The notes under the pieces are model-generated. The model was not told the origin of the DNA. It did no database searches and was given only the letters and a program-made list of their open reading frames with translations. A stretch of 64,000 nt of DNA from an uncultured Candidatus Melainabacteria bacterium (GTDB taxonomy: Bacteria > Cyanobacteriota > Vampirovibrionia > Gastranaerophilales > Gastranaerophilaceae). The translations under genes and the position numbers were made by a program. Within the stretch, counting starts at the first letter, position 1. The number at the start of each line of letters is the position of its first letter. Of this stretch, positions 44,763-53,480 are shown piece after piece. The DNA lies in NCBI GenBank assembly GCA_934757155.1, contig CAKVLI010000008.1, positions 4,738 through 68,737 of the forward strand. The letters run 5' to 3'.

Positions 44763-44790
44763 AAAAGGAAGATTTAAAAATCTTCCTTTT
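44763..44790 (-). terminator. Terminator of the Lys/Ala-repeat protein gene
   Basis: 13-bp stem (44763-44775 with 44778-44790) around a 2-nt loop, followed by T's on the minus strand, 8 nt after the stop of the gene at 44798. Confidence 0.8.
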
Positions 44791-44797
44791 CAAATCC

Positions 44798-45217
44798 TTA
44801 CTTAAGCAAGTTTTTCCAATAATTTTTTTCGTTTTCAATAGCTTTTTTTCTTGAATTTTGTCTTGCTTGAGCATCCTTTTTAGCTTTTTCTAATTTTGCT
44901 TTATCAGCTGCTTGTTTAGCCTGTGCGTCTTTTTTTGCTTTTTCAATTTTTGCTTTATCCGCTGCTTGCTTTGCTTGCGCATCTTTTTTAGCCTTTTCTA
45001 AAGCAGCTTTGTTTGCTTCGTGTTTCTTTTGAAGTTCAGCTTTCTTAGCAGCGTTTGCTTTTTGTTGAGCTTCTACCTTAGAATTGAAGTTTTTTTCTTT
45101 TTGAGTCACTGGTGCCATTTTTTTATTTACAAAATTTTCCAATCTTGATTCAGCAGCTGTAGCAGTCAAAGTTGTTGCAAATGCCATAAGTGTTAAAACA
45201 GTTAATAATTTTTTCAT
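44798..45217 (-). CDS. Secreted Lys/Ala-rich repeat protein
   Basis: 139 residues. Signal peptide KKLLTVLTLMAFATTLTATAA, then a strongly basic helix-forming chain. From residue about 75, an 18-residue unit EKAKKDAQAKQAADKAKI is repeated almost exactly twice and a half. This is a long, charged helix with no hydrophobic core, like histone-type or single-alpha-helix proteins. Own RBS (AAAGGAG) and terminator. Function unknown; binding to DNA, LPS or peptidoglycan is possible. Confidence 0.75.
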   Translation of the reverse strand: MKKLLTVLTLMAFATTLTATAAESRLENFVNKKMAPVTQKEKNFNSKVEAQQKANAAKKAELQKKHEANKAALEKAKKDAQAKQAADKAKIEKAKKDAQAKQAADKAKLEKAKKDAQARQNSRKKAIENEKNYWKNLLK

Positions 45218-45277
45218 CTCTCAAACTCCTTTCAATTTACAAAGAGAATTTTAAAATACTTTTTTTTATTTTTCAAG

Positions 45278-45283
45278 TATAAT
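45278..45283 (+). promoter_or_regulatory. -10 element TATAAT, 6 nt before the glycosyltransferase gene
   Basis: TATAAT-GTAGAT-ATG with no RBS; the -35 is unclear. Confidence 0.5.
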
Positions 45284-45289
45284 GTAGAT

Positions 45290-46009
45290 ATGAGTGTTGA
45301 ATTATTGGGATACAATGTTGATGACTACAGCTTTGCAGAAGCTGTAAATATGGCAAAAACGCTTATTGACGGGAATAAGGTTTCGCAGGTTGTTACAATC
45401 AACCCAGAAATGTTTGAGTGCGCAGAAAAAGACAGCGAATTTTCAGATATTCTTAAATCAGCGGAAATGGTTATTCCGGACGGAGTCGGGGTCAAGATTG
45501 CACTAAAAATCAATGGCGCAAATGTTGCGCGGATTCCAGGGGTAGACTTTGCGAAAAAATTATTGAGAGAGGCTGCAATAAGTAATATTCCGGTAGCAAT
45601 TGTCGGAGCAAAGGAAGAAATCATCACAAAAGCAATAGAAACTCTACAAAAAGAAATTAGCGGATTAAATATCGTATATTACCACAATGGCTATTTTAAT
45701 AACGATACAGAAATATATAATGAATTAAAGGAAAAGTCTCCAAAATTAATTTTGGTCGCAATGGGTTCTCCACGTCAGGAAAAATTCATCTATAACGCGA
45801 AGAGAGTTTTAAACCCTGCGCTGATGATAGGGATTGGCGGCAGCCTTGATGTTTGGTCAGGAGTTGTAAAAAGAGCTCCTAAGTTTTTCCAGGTAACAGG
45901 TACGGAATGGCTCTACAGAACAGTTACTCAGCCATCAAGATTCAAGAGAATTTTCCCAACATTGCCATTATTTTTGTTAAAAGCTATTAATTATAAATTC
46001 ACTAAATAG
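45290..46009 (+). CDS. WecG/TagA/CpsF-family glycosyltransferase
   Basis: 239 residues, complete GT26 domain: TINPEMFECAEKDSEF, IPDGVGVKIALK, RIPGVDFAKKLL, VGAKEEI, LILVAMGSPRQEKFI, IGIGGSLDVWSGVVKRAPKFFQVTGTEWLYR. Transfers an N-acetyl-mannosamine-type sugar to a lipid-linked acceptor in surface polysaccharide synthesis. It starts immediately after a TATAAT and precedes the transketolase gene by 12 bp. Confidence 0.92.
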   Translation: MSVELLGYNVDDYSFAEAVNMAKTLIDGNKVSQVVTINPEMFECAEKDSEFSDILKSAEMVIPDGVGVKIALKINGANVARIPGVDFAKKLLREAAISNIPVAIVGAKEEIITKAIETLQKEISGLNIVYYHNGYFNNDTEIYNELKEKSPKLILVAMGSPRQEKFIYNAKRVLNPALMIGIGGSLDVWSGVVKRAPKFFQVTGTEWLYRTVTQPSRFKRIFPTLPLFLLKAINYKFTK

Positions 46010-46021
46010 AGAGGATTAGAG

Positions 46022-46849
46022 ATGCTGAGCATTGAAGAAATCGAAAAGTTAAAACAATTTGCGCTAAATGTAAGACGTAACATCGTTACAATGGTACATG
46101 ACGCGAAATCAGGACATCCGGGAGGTTCACTATCCGGCGCAGATATTTTAACTGTTTTGTATGAAAAATGCTTAAATATTCCATCAGATTGGGATAAAAA
46201 TCCTAACTTTGAAAACCGCGACCGTTTTATTCTTTCAAAAGGTCACGCGTCTCCTCTTCTATATTCAGTTTTAGCAGGACATGGAATGTTCCCGCAAGAA
46301 GAGTTGAAAACATTCAGAAAAATCAATTCCAAACTCCAAGGTCATCCTTCTAAAGGTTATGTTCCCGGGATTGAAGCATCTACAGGCTCTCTTGGACAAG
46401 GTTTATCATTAGGCTGCGGAATTGCAATGGGTCTAAAATTAGACAAAAATCCTGCAAACGTAGTTGTCTATCTCGGCGATGGAGAATTACAGGAAGGCTC
46501 CTGCTGGGAAGCTTTTATGCAGGCTTCTCACAGAAATTTGAACAACCTGATAGCTATTGTTGATCGCAACAATCTTCAAATTGATGGTTGTACAGAAGAT
46601 GTTATGTCCATAGGTAATGTTGCAGAAAAAATCAAAGCTTTCGGATGGGAAGTTTTGGAAATCAACGGGCATGATATAGAAGAAATTTATGACGCTGTTG
46701 AAAAAGCTAAAAAAGCTGAAAGACCATGCGCAATCGTTGCTCTCACAATCAAAGGTAAGGGCGTTTCATTTATGGAAAACAATGCCGGCTGGCATGGCAA
46801 AGCTCCAAACGATGAACAATTAGCTCAAGCTTTAGAGGAGTTAAAATAA
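46022..46849 (+). CDS. Transketolase, N-terminal subunit
   Basis: 275 residues, only the TPP pyrophosphate-binding half. Motifs: HDAKSGHPGGSLSGADI, LSKGHASPLLY, STGSLGQGLSLGCGIAMG, GDGELQEGSCWEAF and AIVDRNNLQ. In split transketolases the C-terminal subunit normally follows; here a 67-codon Cys-rich gene follows and then the strand changes. RBS GAGG. Involved in the pentose phosphate pathway and DXP supply. Confidence 0.93.
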   Translation: MLSIEEIEKLKQFALNVRRNIVTMVHDAKSGHPGGSLSGADILTVLYEKCLNIPSDWDKNPNFENRDRFILSKGHASPLLYSVLAGHGMFPQEELKTFRKINSKLQGHPSKGYVPGIEASTGSLGQGLSLGCGIAMGLKLDKNPANVVVYLGDGELQEGSCWEAFMQASHRNLNNLIAIVDRNNLQIDGCTEDVMSIGNVAEKIKAFGWEVLEINGHDIEEIYDAVEKAKKAERPCAIVALTIKGKGVSFMENNAGWHGKAPNDEQLAQALEELK

Positions 46850-47052
46850 TGTCCAAGACTTGTCCGTTTTCTAAGAGAAATTGTGATAACTCCTGCCCGC
46901 TGTATATTGCACCGGAAGACTTGAATGAATTTGTATCCGCAAGACTTTCTTCCATAGGCGTAATGAGCCGCTCAGAAGGGGAGTGTTCGCTTAGAATGCT
47001 CGCTCTTAGTCAAAGCAGAGTGGTTTTTGAAAACACTAACACAAGAGGTTAG
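46849..47052 (+). CDS. Small Cys-rich protein
   Basis: 67 residues. N-terminal CPFSKRNCDNSCPLY has three Cys spaced like a metal-binding knuckle (C-x5-C-x3-C), with a fourth Cys at about 46. The ATG overlaps the transketolase stop by one base (TAATG), which supports translation. No known function; it may bind zinc or an FeS cluster. Confidence 0.65.
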   Translation: MSKTCPFSKRNCDNSCPLYIAPEDLNEFVSARLSSIGVMSRSEGECSLRMLALSQSRVVFENTNTRG

Positions 47053-48068
47053 GCTTTGGGAAGTTTAATATTTGTCAGCGAATTAAACAAATCCATGATA
47101 GGTTTTGGATATTTAGCACCATTCATGATTCCGGCAAATGTTTCTGCTATAAACTCCCCATATTTTGATTGCGCATAACTGGGCAAAATCATATCTTTTA
47201 TACCTTTTTGGAAAATTTGTTCTTTGCTTTTACGAGTTTTTTCATTGTCATTTGAAGATTTAATATCAAAAATATGTCCCATTTCATGGAAAAGTATACC
47301 AAATTTGCCGGTATAAACAGGACCAAACAAATCCTTTTCGCTATCATTTACCATTTCATTTAATGCAATTGAAGTTTTATTTGTTGTTTTTACTATACCA
47401 AACATTTTAGCTATATCATTTGATATAGACCATTTCCCAACAGGTGATAGTTTATCTTTATTATTTAGAATATTCTCTAACTCTTTAAAATTTGTAATAA
47501 TAGGATAATTTTTAAAGAATGGATCATAAACATACTTACTACGTAACTCTAATTGTTTATCTAAATAATCTTGAGAAATTTTATTCAACTCTAAACAATC
47601 ATTGACATGAGAATATTCACCCCCAACATCATCATTGTCACAACGTTTATATGTAATTTTTCGTGGCATATAAACATCACCCTTGTACTTATTACTTAAA
47701 ATAGTCAAACCTTCATTAACATAATTAGCAACACTTAAGTCATCTACCTTAAATTTCTTAATTTTAAAATTTTTCTTGGCAAAAGCTTTTGCTTCTTCTA
47801 AAGATTTTGACTCTTTATACTCAATTTCAGGTTCCAATTTTACAGTTTTTTTATGACAATTAATCCTGAGTTTTGTCACTAGACAATTAAGAAAATAACC
47901 CAATATGAAGCATCCCATACCTGATAAAAATTTTAACAATACCGGCGACAATTTTATCAACGGAGCTGCAACTAAAGACGCTGAAGCGCATTTTTGCGGA
48001 GTATATTTGCCCTTCATAGTAGGCGTTTTAGGGTAATTATAAGGCGTTGTTATACTATTTATTCTCAT
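47049..48068 (-). CDS. HExxH metallopeptidase-like protein, lethal-factor type, putative
   Basis: 339 residues. The N-terminus is MRINSITTPYN...MKGKYTPQ, then one hydrophobic segment (about 41-66, PLIKLSPVLLKFLSGMGCFI). The C-terminal third contains FHEMGHIFD (HExxH, about residue 264) and, some 40 residues later, YGEFIAETFAGIMN, whose Glu can be the third zinc ligand, as in anthrax-lethal-factor-type peptidases. N-terminal hydrophobic segment with zincin domain suggests a membrane-bound or exported peptidase. Overlaps the end of the Cys-rich gene by 4 bp. Confidence 0.68.
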   Translation of the reverse strand: MRINSITTPYNYPKTPTMKGKYTPQKCASASLVAAPLIKLSPVLLKFLSGMGCFILGYFLNCLVTKLRINCHKKTVKLEPEIEYKESKSLEEAKAFAKKNFKIKKFKVDDLSVANYVNEGLTILSNKYKGDVYMPRKITYKRCDNDDVGGEYSHVNDCLELNKISQDYLDKQLELRSKYVYDPFFKNYPIITNFKELENILNNKDKLSPVGKWSISNDIAKMFGIVKTTNKTSIALNEMVNDSEKDLFGPVYTGKFGILFHEMGHIFDIKSSNDNEKTRKSKEQIFQKGIKDMILPSYAQSKYGEFIAETFAGIMNGAKYPKPIMDLFNSLTNIKLPKA

Positions 48069-48103
48069 ATAGGTTACAACGCCTATAAAAATAAAATTTG
48101 CTA

Positions 48104-48529
48104 CTAAACTTTTGTATTATCTTCGGAATTTTCGTTTTCTTCTGATTCTTGAGCTTTAATCTTAAGTTCAGCCTCTCTTGCTTTCAACATTGCTTGTAAA
48201 ATCGGATCTTCAATAGATTGTTTTTTAATATCGGCAAAAACAGCCTTTAACTCATCTTCGTTCAAACCTTTTGGAGATTTGAAGCAAATAACAACTCTAT
48301 CTTTTTTGAATGTAAAATATGATGCAATGATAATTCCCCAAAGCAAAATACCCTGTATCAAACCAATAGCAGGAAGGTTTTCAATATAAGATGCTGCAAT
48401 ATTCCAAAGATGCATTCCGACCCAACCCGGAAAAACAATGAATCCTGCAGCTAAACAACAGACAACCAAGCCTGCTATTATTAATCCTCTTATACCCCTT
48501 ATCTGTATTACATTCAAATTATTTCTCAT
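48104..48529 (-). CDS. Small two-helix membrane protein
   Basis: 141 residues: two hydrophobic segments (about 14-34, 53-72) and a charged cytoplasmic tail with KGLNEDELKAVFADI and an acidic C-terminus. Possible LapA-like topology, but no match is claimed. It begins at the base next to the ligA stop, so it is likely co-transcribed with ligA. Confidence 0.6.
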   Translation of the reverse strand: MRNNLNVIQIRGIRGLIIAGLVVCCLAAGFIVFPGWVGMHLWNIAASYIENLPAIGLIQGILLWGIIIASYFTFKKDRVVICFKSPKGLNEDELKAVFADIKKQSIEDPILQAMLKAREAELKIKAQESEENENSEDNTKV

Positions 48530-50512
48530 TTATTTTTCACCTACCAACTCAAGAAATTCATCCTCACTTAATATTATAACACCTAATTTTTCGGCTTTGT
48601 CCAATTTTGACCCCGGATTTGCCCCCGCTATTACAAAAGAGGTGTTTTTAGAAACTGAAGAAGACGTTTTACCGCCACGCATTTTAATTTTTTCTCCGGC
48701 TTCATCGCGAGTCATTGAGTTTAATGTTCCGGTTAAAACAAAGGTTTTACCGGCAAGTTCATTTGTTCGGTTTTGAATATTGTGTTTAAATTCAAAACCA
48801 AGCGCGGAAAATTCATCCAGCATTTTCAAACACTCTTCAGAATGGAAGTATTCATAAATACTTTGGGCAATCTTATCACCAATACCTTCTACATTGGCTA
48901 ATTGTTCAACTGTCGCATTTTTGAGTTCATCCAATGTCGGGAACTCATTTACAAGAATTTCAGCGGTTTCTTTTCCTACATGTCTTATTGATAAAGCTGT
49001 TACAAATCTTGCAAAAGGTCTGTTTTTGCTTTCTTGAATTGAATTATACATGTTATCAGCGGATTTATCTTTAACCAAATCTAACTTCAAAAAATCTTCT
49101 CTTGTTAATTTATAAAAATCGACAGGAGATTTTAGCAAATCAAGTGAAAATAATTGCGCAATCACAGACGGTCCAATAAAATCTATATCCATAGCGTCTT
49201 TTGACGCCCAATATTCAAGTCTCGCCTTTATTATTGAAGGACAATTTTCGTTTTCGCAATATAAATTGACCTCACCTTCTCTTGTCACAAGCTTTGAATG
49301 ACATTCAGGACATTCTTTTGGTGCTACAAATATTGGAAGATTGTCATGTTCAGGATTATCCACAACTTTAATAACCTTCGGAATAATTTCCGCAGCTTTT
49401 TTAATCAAAACCTTGTCCCCGATTCTTACATCCAATCTCGATATTTCATCGAAGTTATGTAAACTTGCTCGCGAAACGACACTTCCTGCAAGATTCACAG
49501 GGTCAAGAACCGCAACGGGAGTTACCGCACCGGTTTTCCCGACGCCTAACTCAATATCGCGCAGAGTTGTAGTCACTTCCTCCGGCGGAAATTTAAACGC
49601 AGTCGCCCATTTTGGAGCACGAGAAGTAAATCCTAATTCATTTTGATAATCAAGACGGTTAACCTTGATAACAACACCATCTGTTGCATAGTTGAGGTCA
49701 AAACGCTTAGTTTCCCAATCCTTACAGAATTGAATTGCGCCTTCTATATCATCTACCAAACGAATATTCGGATTAGTTTTAAAACCTAATTCTTTCAAAT
49801 ACTGCAAGCTTTCCCAATGGGTTTTAGGAATAAACTCCGAATGCTCAATAATTGCTGTATAGGTAAACATTGATAAATCTCGTTTTGCAGTAATAGAACT
49901 GTCCAATTGGCGCAATGAACCGGCTGCAGCATTTCTGGGGTTTGCAAAAATTTTCTCGCCATTTTTAAGGTTCTCTTCATTGAGCTTCTCAAACGAGGTC
50001 TTTGGCATATAGATTTCGCCGCGCACATCAATATCCACAGGTTTGAATAATTTCAAAGGAACAGCCATAATTGTTTTCAGGTTCTGCGTGATATTTTCGC
50101 CTACAATTCCGTCACCACGAGTTACCCCGGTTATGAAACTCCCATTTTTATACGTTAGAGCAATTGCAAGCCCATCGATTTTCAATTCACAAACAAGTTC
50201 AACTTTCCCAGGACATTCTTTCTGAACTCTTTCATACCATTTTCTTAGTTCATCCGCGCTATAAGTATTATCTAAACTATAGAGTCTATACTTGTGTTTA
50301 TGTTCTTCAAATTTAGTACTTATTCCGCCTACACGCTGAGTCGGGCTATCAGGAGTTACCAGTTCAGGATGCGCCTGTTCCAGTTCATTTAGGCGGGCAA
50401 ATAGCTTATCATACTCATAATCACTAATAATAGGATTGTCTAAAACATAATAATTATAGCTATGTTTGTTAATTTGGTCGCGTAAGTTTTTAATTTCTTC
50501 TTCTATAAACAT
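48530..50512 (-). CDS. ligA: NAD-dependent DNA ligase
   Basis: 660 residues, complete: adenylation domain with CELKIDGLAIAL (Lys111), TRGDGIVGENITQNL and GEIYMPK; OB domain; zinc finger CPECHSKL...YCENENCP; helix-hairpin-helix repeats; and C-terminal BRCT (GKTFVLTGTL...RGGKTSSSVSKNTSFVIAGANPGSKLDKAEKLG split over several motifs). Its AGGAGGG RBS and ATG lie inside the end of the O-antigen ligase gene (23-bp overlap), so translation is coupled. Confidence 0.98.
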   Translation of the reverse strand: MFIEEEIKNLRDQINKHSYNYYVLDNPIISDYEYDKLFARLNELEQAHPELVTPDSPTQRVGGISTKFEEHKHKYRLYSLDNTYSADELRKWYERVQKECPGKVELVCELKIDGLAIALTYKNGSFITGVTRGDGIVGENITQNLKTIMAVPLKLFKPVDIDVRGEIYMPKTSFEKLNEENLKNGEKIFANPRNAAAGSLRQLDSSITAKRDLSMFTYTAIIEHSEFIPKTHWESLQYLKELGFKTNPNIRLVDDIEGAIQFCKDWETKRFDLNYATDGVVIKVNRLDYQNELGFTSRAPKWATAFKFPPEEVTTTLRDIELGVGKTGAVTPVAVLDPVNLAGSVVSRASLHNFDEISRLDVRIGDKVLIKKAAEIIPKVIKVVDNPEHDNLPIFVAPKECPECHSKLVTREGEVNLYCENENCPSIIKARLEYWASKDAMDIDFIGPSVIAQLFSLDLLKSPVDFYKLTREDFLKLDLVKDKSADNMYNSIQESKNRPFARFVTALSIRHVGKETAEILVNEFPTLDELKNATVEQLANVEGIGDKIAQSIYEYFHSEECLKMLDEFSALGFEFKHNIQNRTNELAGKTFVLTGTLNSMTRDEAGEKIKMRGGKTSSSVSKNTSFVIAGANPGSKLDKAEKLGVIILSEDEFLELVGEK

Positions 50513-51830
50513 CAGAAACCCTCCTAGGCATAGTTATAACTCTAATAGTTCCCATCATAATCCAGAACATAAATTGTATCTGCGGTCTGAAAAATACCGT
50601 ATCAACAAATCCGTGCAATAATATTCCGCATAATGAAATCAAAGCTATTGCCAAATACAAAACATTTGGATTTTTCTTTCTGTAAATATAACGAACCGCC
50701 AAATAAATATTGGTAAAAATAAAGCCAAGAAATGAAATCAGAGCAAAAATCCCACTCTCAACAGCAGTTTCAAGATAAATATTATAAGCACTTAATGCGT
50801 CAAAACCTGTTTTCATATAAAGTCCGTAAATTTCTCTGAAGTTCTGGTTTCCAACTCCAATTCCGAGCAACCAATTGTCTTTAAACATTTGAATACATGA
50901 ATTATAGACATTGAACCTGAATGAATTGGAGCTATCATCGCGCATCGCAAATATTGAAAAAATTCTTGCTCTCAAAGATGTCACAGACAAAATAAACAGC
51001 ATCACAAATCCTGCAAGAGCTGATGTAATCATAAGGAAAATCTTTTTATAATAAGGTTTCAAAAATCTATAAGTAAAAGTTACTAAAAGTATAAGTTCGA
51101 AAAACAGACCTATATATGCACCTCGACAACCGGTAAGAACTATTGATAAAGCGCACAATACAAAAAATATTAATCCATATCCTGCTGTTTTATAACGTCT
51201 GTTTAAAACAGGTAAAAATACCAACAAAAGAGTGCTTGGTATAGCTGCTAACATATAACCGCCAAACAAATTCGGATTATAAGGTTTTAGTGTTCCATAA
51301 ACTCTGGTCATAACCTCTTCCGGATTCAATCTTGACATATCTTGCCACCCAGAAATTTCGGACACGGATAAAGAGTTTTGATAAATTGCGAAGAAAGATT
51401 CCGCTATAGCAACCAAAGCAATTGCAAGAATTATATATTTTAATTTTCCACGGTTGTCTTTCAAAAAATTAACCAATGAAAAATAAAAACCTAAATAAAT
51501 CAGAGTTTTACAAAAACCTTTGAAGCTATATAAGAATAGCGTTGAACCGGCAACACTTATTAAAACAAAGATAAAATACAAGAGCAAAAACGCCTCTGAA
51601 TAAGTTAACCCCACTCTTGCATTCGGTTTGAAAAGAAGTTTTAAAACAGTTAATATTATAGCAAAAATTGCAAAATATCCGATGTTGTCAGAAGGCGCAG
51701 CCGCTGATGTAAATATAACAAGAAGTATATTTATAAAAATCAACCAATCAAGTTTTTTCAAAACATAACTTTTTTCATAAACCGGAAAAAACAGTTTTTG
51801 AAAAAAAGCAAAAATTGAATTCAAAAACAT
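50490..51830 (-). CDS. O-antigen ligase / IctB-like polytopic membrane protein
   Basis: 446 residues with about ten membrane helices. The Wzy_C/WaaL pattern is seen in the periplasmic-loop region (DNWLLGIGVGNQNFREIYGLY, about 312-335, then AYNIYLETAVESGIFALISF). Cyanobacterial IctB has this layout. It could attach O-antigen or polymerise polysaccharide; IctB was once proposed as a bicarbonate transporter. Co-transcribed with the DUF4330 gene. Confidence 0.82.
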   Translation of the reverse strand: MFLNSIFAFFQKLFFPVYEKSYVLKKLDWLIFINILLVIFTSAAAPSDNIGYFAIFAIILTVLKLLFKPNARVGLTYSEAFLLLYFIFVLISVAGSTLFLYSFKGFCKTLIYLGFYFSLVNFLKDNRGKLKYIILAIALVAIAESFFAIYQNSLSVSEISGWQDMSRLNPEEVMTRVYGTLKPYNPNLFGGYMLAAIPSTLLLVFLPVLNRRYKTAGYGLIFFVLCALSIVLTGCRGAYIGLFFELILLVTFTYRFLKPYYKKIFLMITSALAGFVMLFILSVTSLRARIFSIFAMRDDSSNSFRFNVYNSCIQMFKDNWLLGIGVGNQNFREIYGLYMKTGFDALSAYNIYLETAVESGIFALISFLGFIFTNIYLAVRYIYRKKNPNVLYLAIALISLCGILLHGFVDTVFFRPQIQFMFWIMMGTIRVITMPRRVSDVYRRRN

Positions 51831-51836
51831 TCAACA

Positions 51837-52361
51837 TTACCCTACATTAACATTTACGCCTGAGTCATCAATCTCAACATCACCAGTAACTCTTACATCA
51901 GAAATTGTTCCGTTAAACTTATAAGTTTCACCTTCTAATGTAACAGGAAGACCCATTTTAATTTTATTACCACCTACAACAGCACCGTCTTTAGTAATTT
52001 TTGCAGTATCAGATATTGTTACAACAGCATCATAAACTGCCGGTTGAGCAGGGTCATTAACTACTACATTTTTAGATGCAGGTGCAAATGTTTTTCTGGA
52101 CTCAGACTTAACATCTGTAACCTGTAATTCTGTATAAGGCACATTTCTTATTGTAATAAAAGTTTTGTCATTTGATTTAATAGGGAATTGTTCACCTGTT
52201 ACAGTAACTCCGCGTAAAAATACTTGGAATGTTATTGCAGAAGTTGCTTCAATTTGTTTGTCAGCAGTTTGGCGCATGTGTTTGGCAGTGCAAAAACCGA
52301 CAACCAACGCAATCAAAACACCGGCTACAATTATTAAATCAACAAAACTTAATTTTCTCAT
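51837..52361 (-). CDS. DUF4330 protein
   Basis: 174 residues from the ATG at 52361 (GTGGAG RBS; a GTG at 52373 is an extension). One N-terminal membrane anchor (FVDLIIVAGVLIALVVGFC), then a periplasmic beta domain with VFLRGVT, IRNVPYTELQVTDV and VVGGNKIKMGLPVTLEG. DUF4330 is found in cyanobacteria, where the function is unknown; here it lies between the heptose kinase and O-antigen ligase, suggesting an envelope role. Confidence 0.78.
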   Translation of the reverse strand: MRKLSFVDLIIVAGVLIALVVGFCTAKHMRQTADKQIEATSAITFQVFLRGVTVTGEQFPIKSNDKTFITIRNVPYTELQVTDVKSESRKTFAPASKNVVVNDPAQPAVYDAVVTISDTAKITKDGAVVGGNKIKMGLPVTLEGETYKFNGTISDVRVTGDVEIDDSGVNVNVG

Positions 52362-52373
52362 ATTTATCTCCAC

Positions 52374-53393
52374 TTAATTTTCTAATTTAATTTCTGTCGG
52401 GACAGAAGATAGTACTTCTTCAATCGTCGTAGTTGCACAACCAAATTGTTTTACAACAATACCTGCCGCGACATTCCCGATAATAGCAGCATATACAGGT
52501 TCCGCACCAATTGCCAAGGCAAGAGAGAATGTTGCGGTAACAGTATCTCCGGCACCTGTCACATCAAAAACTTTTGATTTATTGAATACCGGAATATGCG
52601 TATATTTGTTATTTTTTTCTATGACAACCATACCTTCCGCGCCACAAGTTATTAAGACATTATCTGCATTAGTTTGCTCTAACAACATGTTGCCTGCTTT
52701 TAGAAAATCTTCTTTATTCTTCAAATAAAAACCAACATGTTTTTGAGTATCAGGAAGGTTAGGAGTCATTGAAAAGACACCTTTGTAACGATTCAACTCC
52801 TTTTGAGCATCCACAATAACTTTTTTAGAATATTTCTTCGCTGTATCAATAACGGCTTTTATAACATTATCAGTTAGCGTACCAATATGATAATCAGAAA
52901 GAATAATTACATCATAATTCGGAACCATTTTTACGATTTCATTAATCAACTTATGCTCTGTTTCTTCTGATATCGGAGCATTTGTCTGTCTATCAATTCT
53001 GACAATTTGTTGAGTTATGGAATGAGAGCAAGAACCTGAAATTCTTGTTTTCGTAATTGTTTTTCTTTCTTTATCACATATTAAAGAGGAACAATCAATA
53101 CCAGCTTCATTAAAAGCATTCTTTAAATCTTGCGCCTGATAGTCATCACCTATAACACCGACAACACTAACTTTGCCGCCATTTAATGTTGCAACATTAT
53201 GCGCGGCGTTTGAAGCCCCGCCCAAAATAAACTTTGTATGCGTATGTTGCAAAATCAACACGGGAGCTTCTCTTGAAATTCTCTCTGTGTCACCATAAAC
53301 CATTTCATCAAGAGCTAAATCCCCAACAACAAGAACTTTTGCTTCGCCCAAAGTCTTTATTAATCCTCTTAATTTCTCTAAATTAATCTCCAT
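52374..53393 (-). CDS. D-glycero-beta-D-manno-heptose-7-phosphate kinase (RfaE1-type)
   Basis: 339 residues, PfkB family. VVGDLALDEMVYG, RISREAPVLILQ, GGASNAAHNVATLNG, GVIGDDYQA and VTGAGDTVTATF (catalytic Asp). Phosphorylates heptose-7-P to the 1,7-bisphosphate for LPS core; the HldE nucleotidylyltransferase domain is absent, so a separate RfaE2 would be needed. Starts the minus-strand row with DUF4330, O-antigen ligase and ligA. Confidence 0.9.
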   Translation of the reverse strand: MEINLEKLRGLIKTLGEAKVLVVGDLALDEMVYGDTERISREAPVLILQHTHTKFILGGASNAAHNVATLNGGKVSVVGVIGDDYQAQDLKNAFNEAGIDCSSLICDKERKTITKTRISGSCSHSITQQIVRIDRQTNAPISEETEHKLINEIVKMVPNYDVIILSDYHIGTLTDNVIKAVIDTAKKYSKKVIVDAQKELNRYKGVFSMTPNLPDTQKHVGFYLKNKEDFLKAGNMLLEQTNADNVLITCGAEGMVVIEKNNKYTHIPVFNKSKVFDVTGAGDTVTATFSLALAIGAEPVYAAIIGNVAAGIVVKQFGCATTTIEEVLSSVPTEIKLEN

Positions 53394-53424
53394 AATCTAC
53401 TCTCTGTGATTGCTAATAATCTAA

Positions 53425-53443
53425 ATATCATATATAATGATAT
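53425..53443. promoter_or_regulatory. Perfect palindrome overlapping a -10 box
   Basis: ATATCAT-ATATA-ATGATAT in the divergent 87-bp region between the heptose kinase and the gene at 53481. TATAAT at 53433-53438 is inside it. A palindrome on the promoter suggests a repressor site, but AT-rich sequence makes chance possible. Confidence 0.4.
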
Positions 53444-53480
53444 CATAAAAATAAAAAGAGAGTTTTAGGAAGAGCTTTGG

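Noticed and set aside
53425..53443. CRISPR or integration site
   Set aside because: Single palindrome with no repeats or integrase nearby; no CRISPR-like array was found anywhere in the window.
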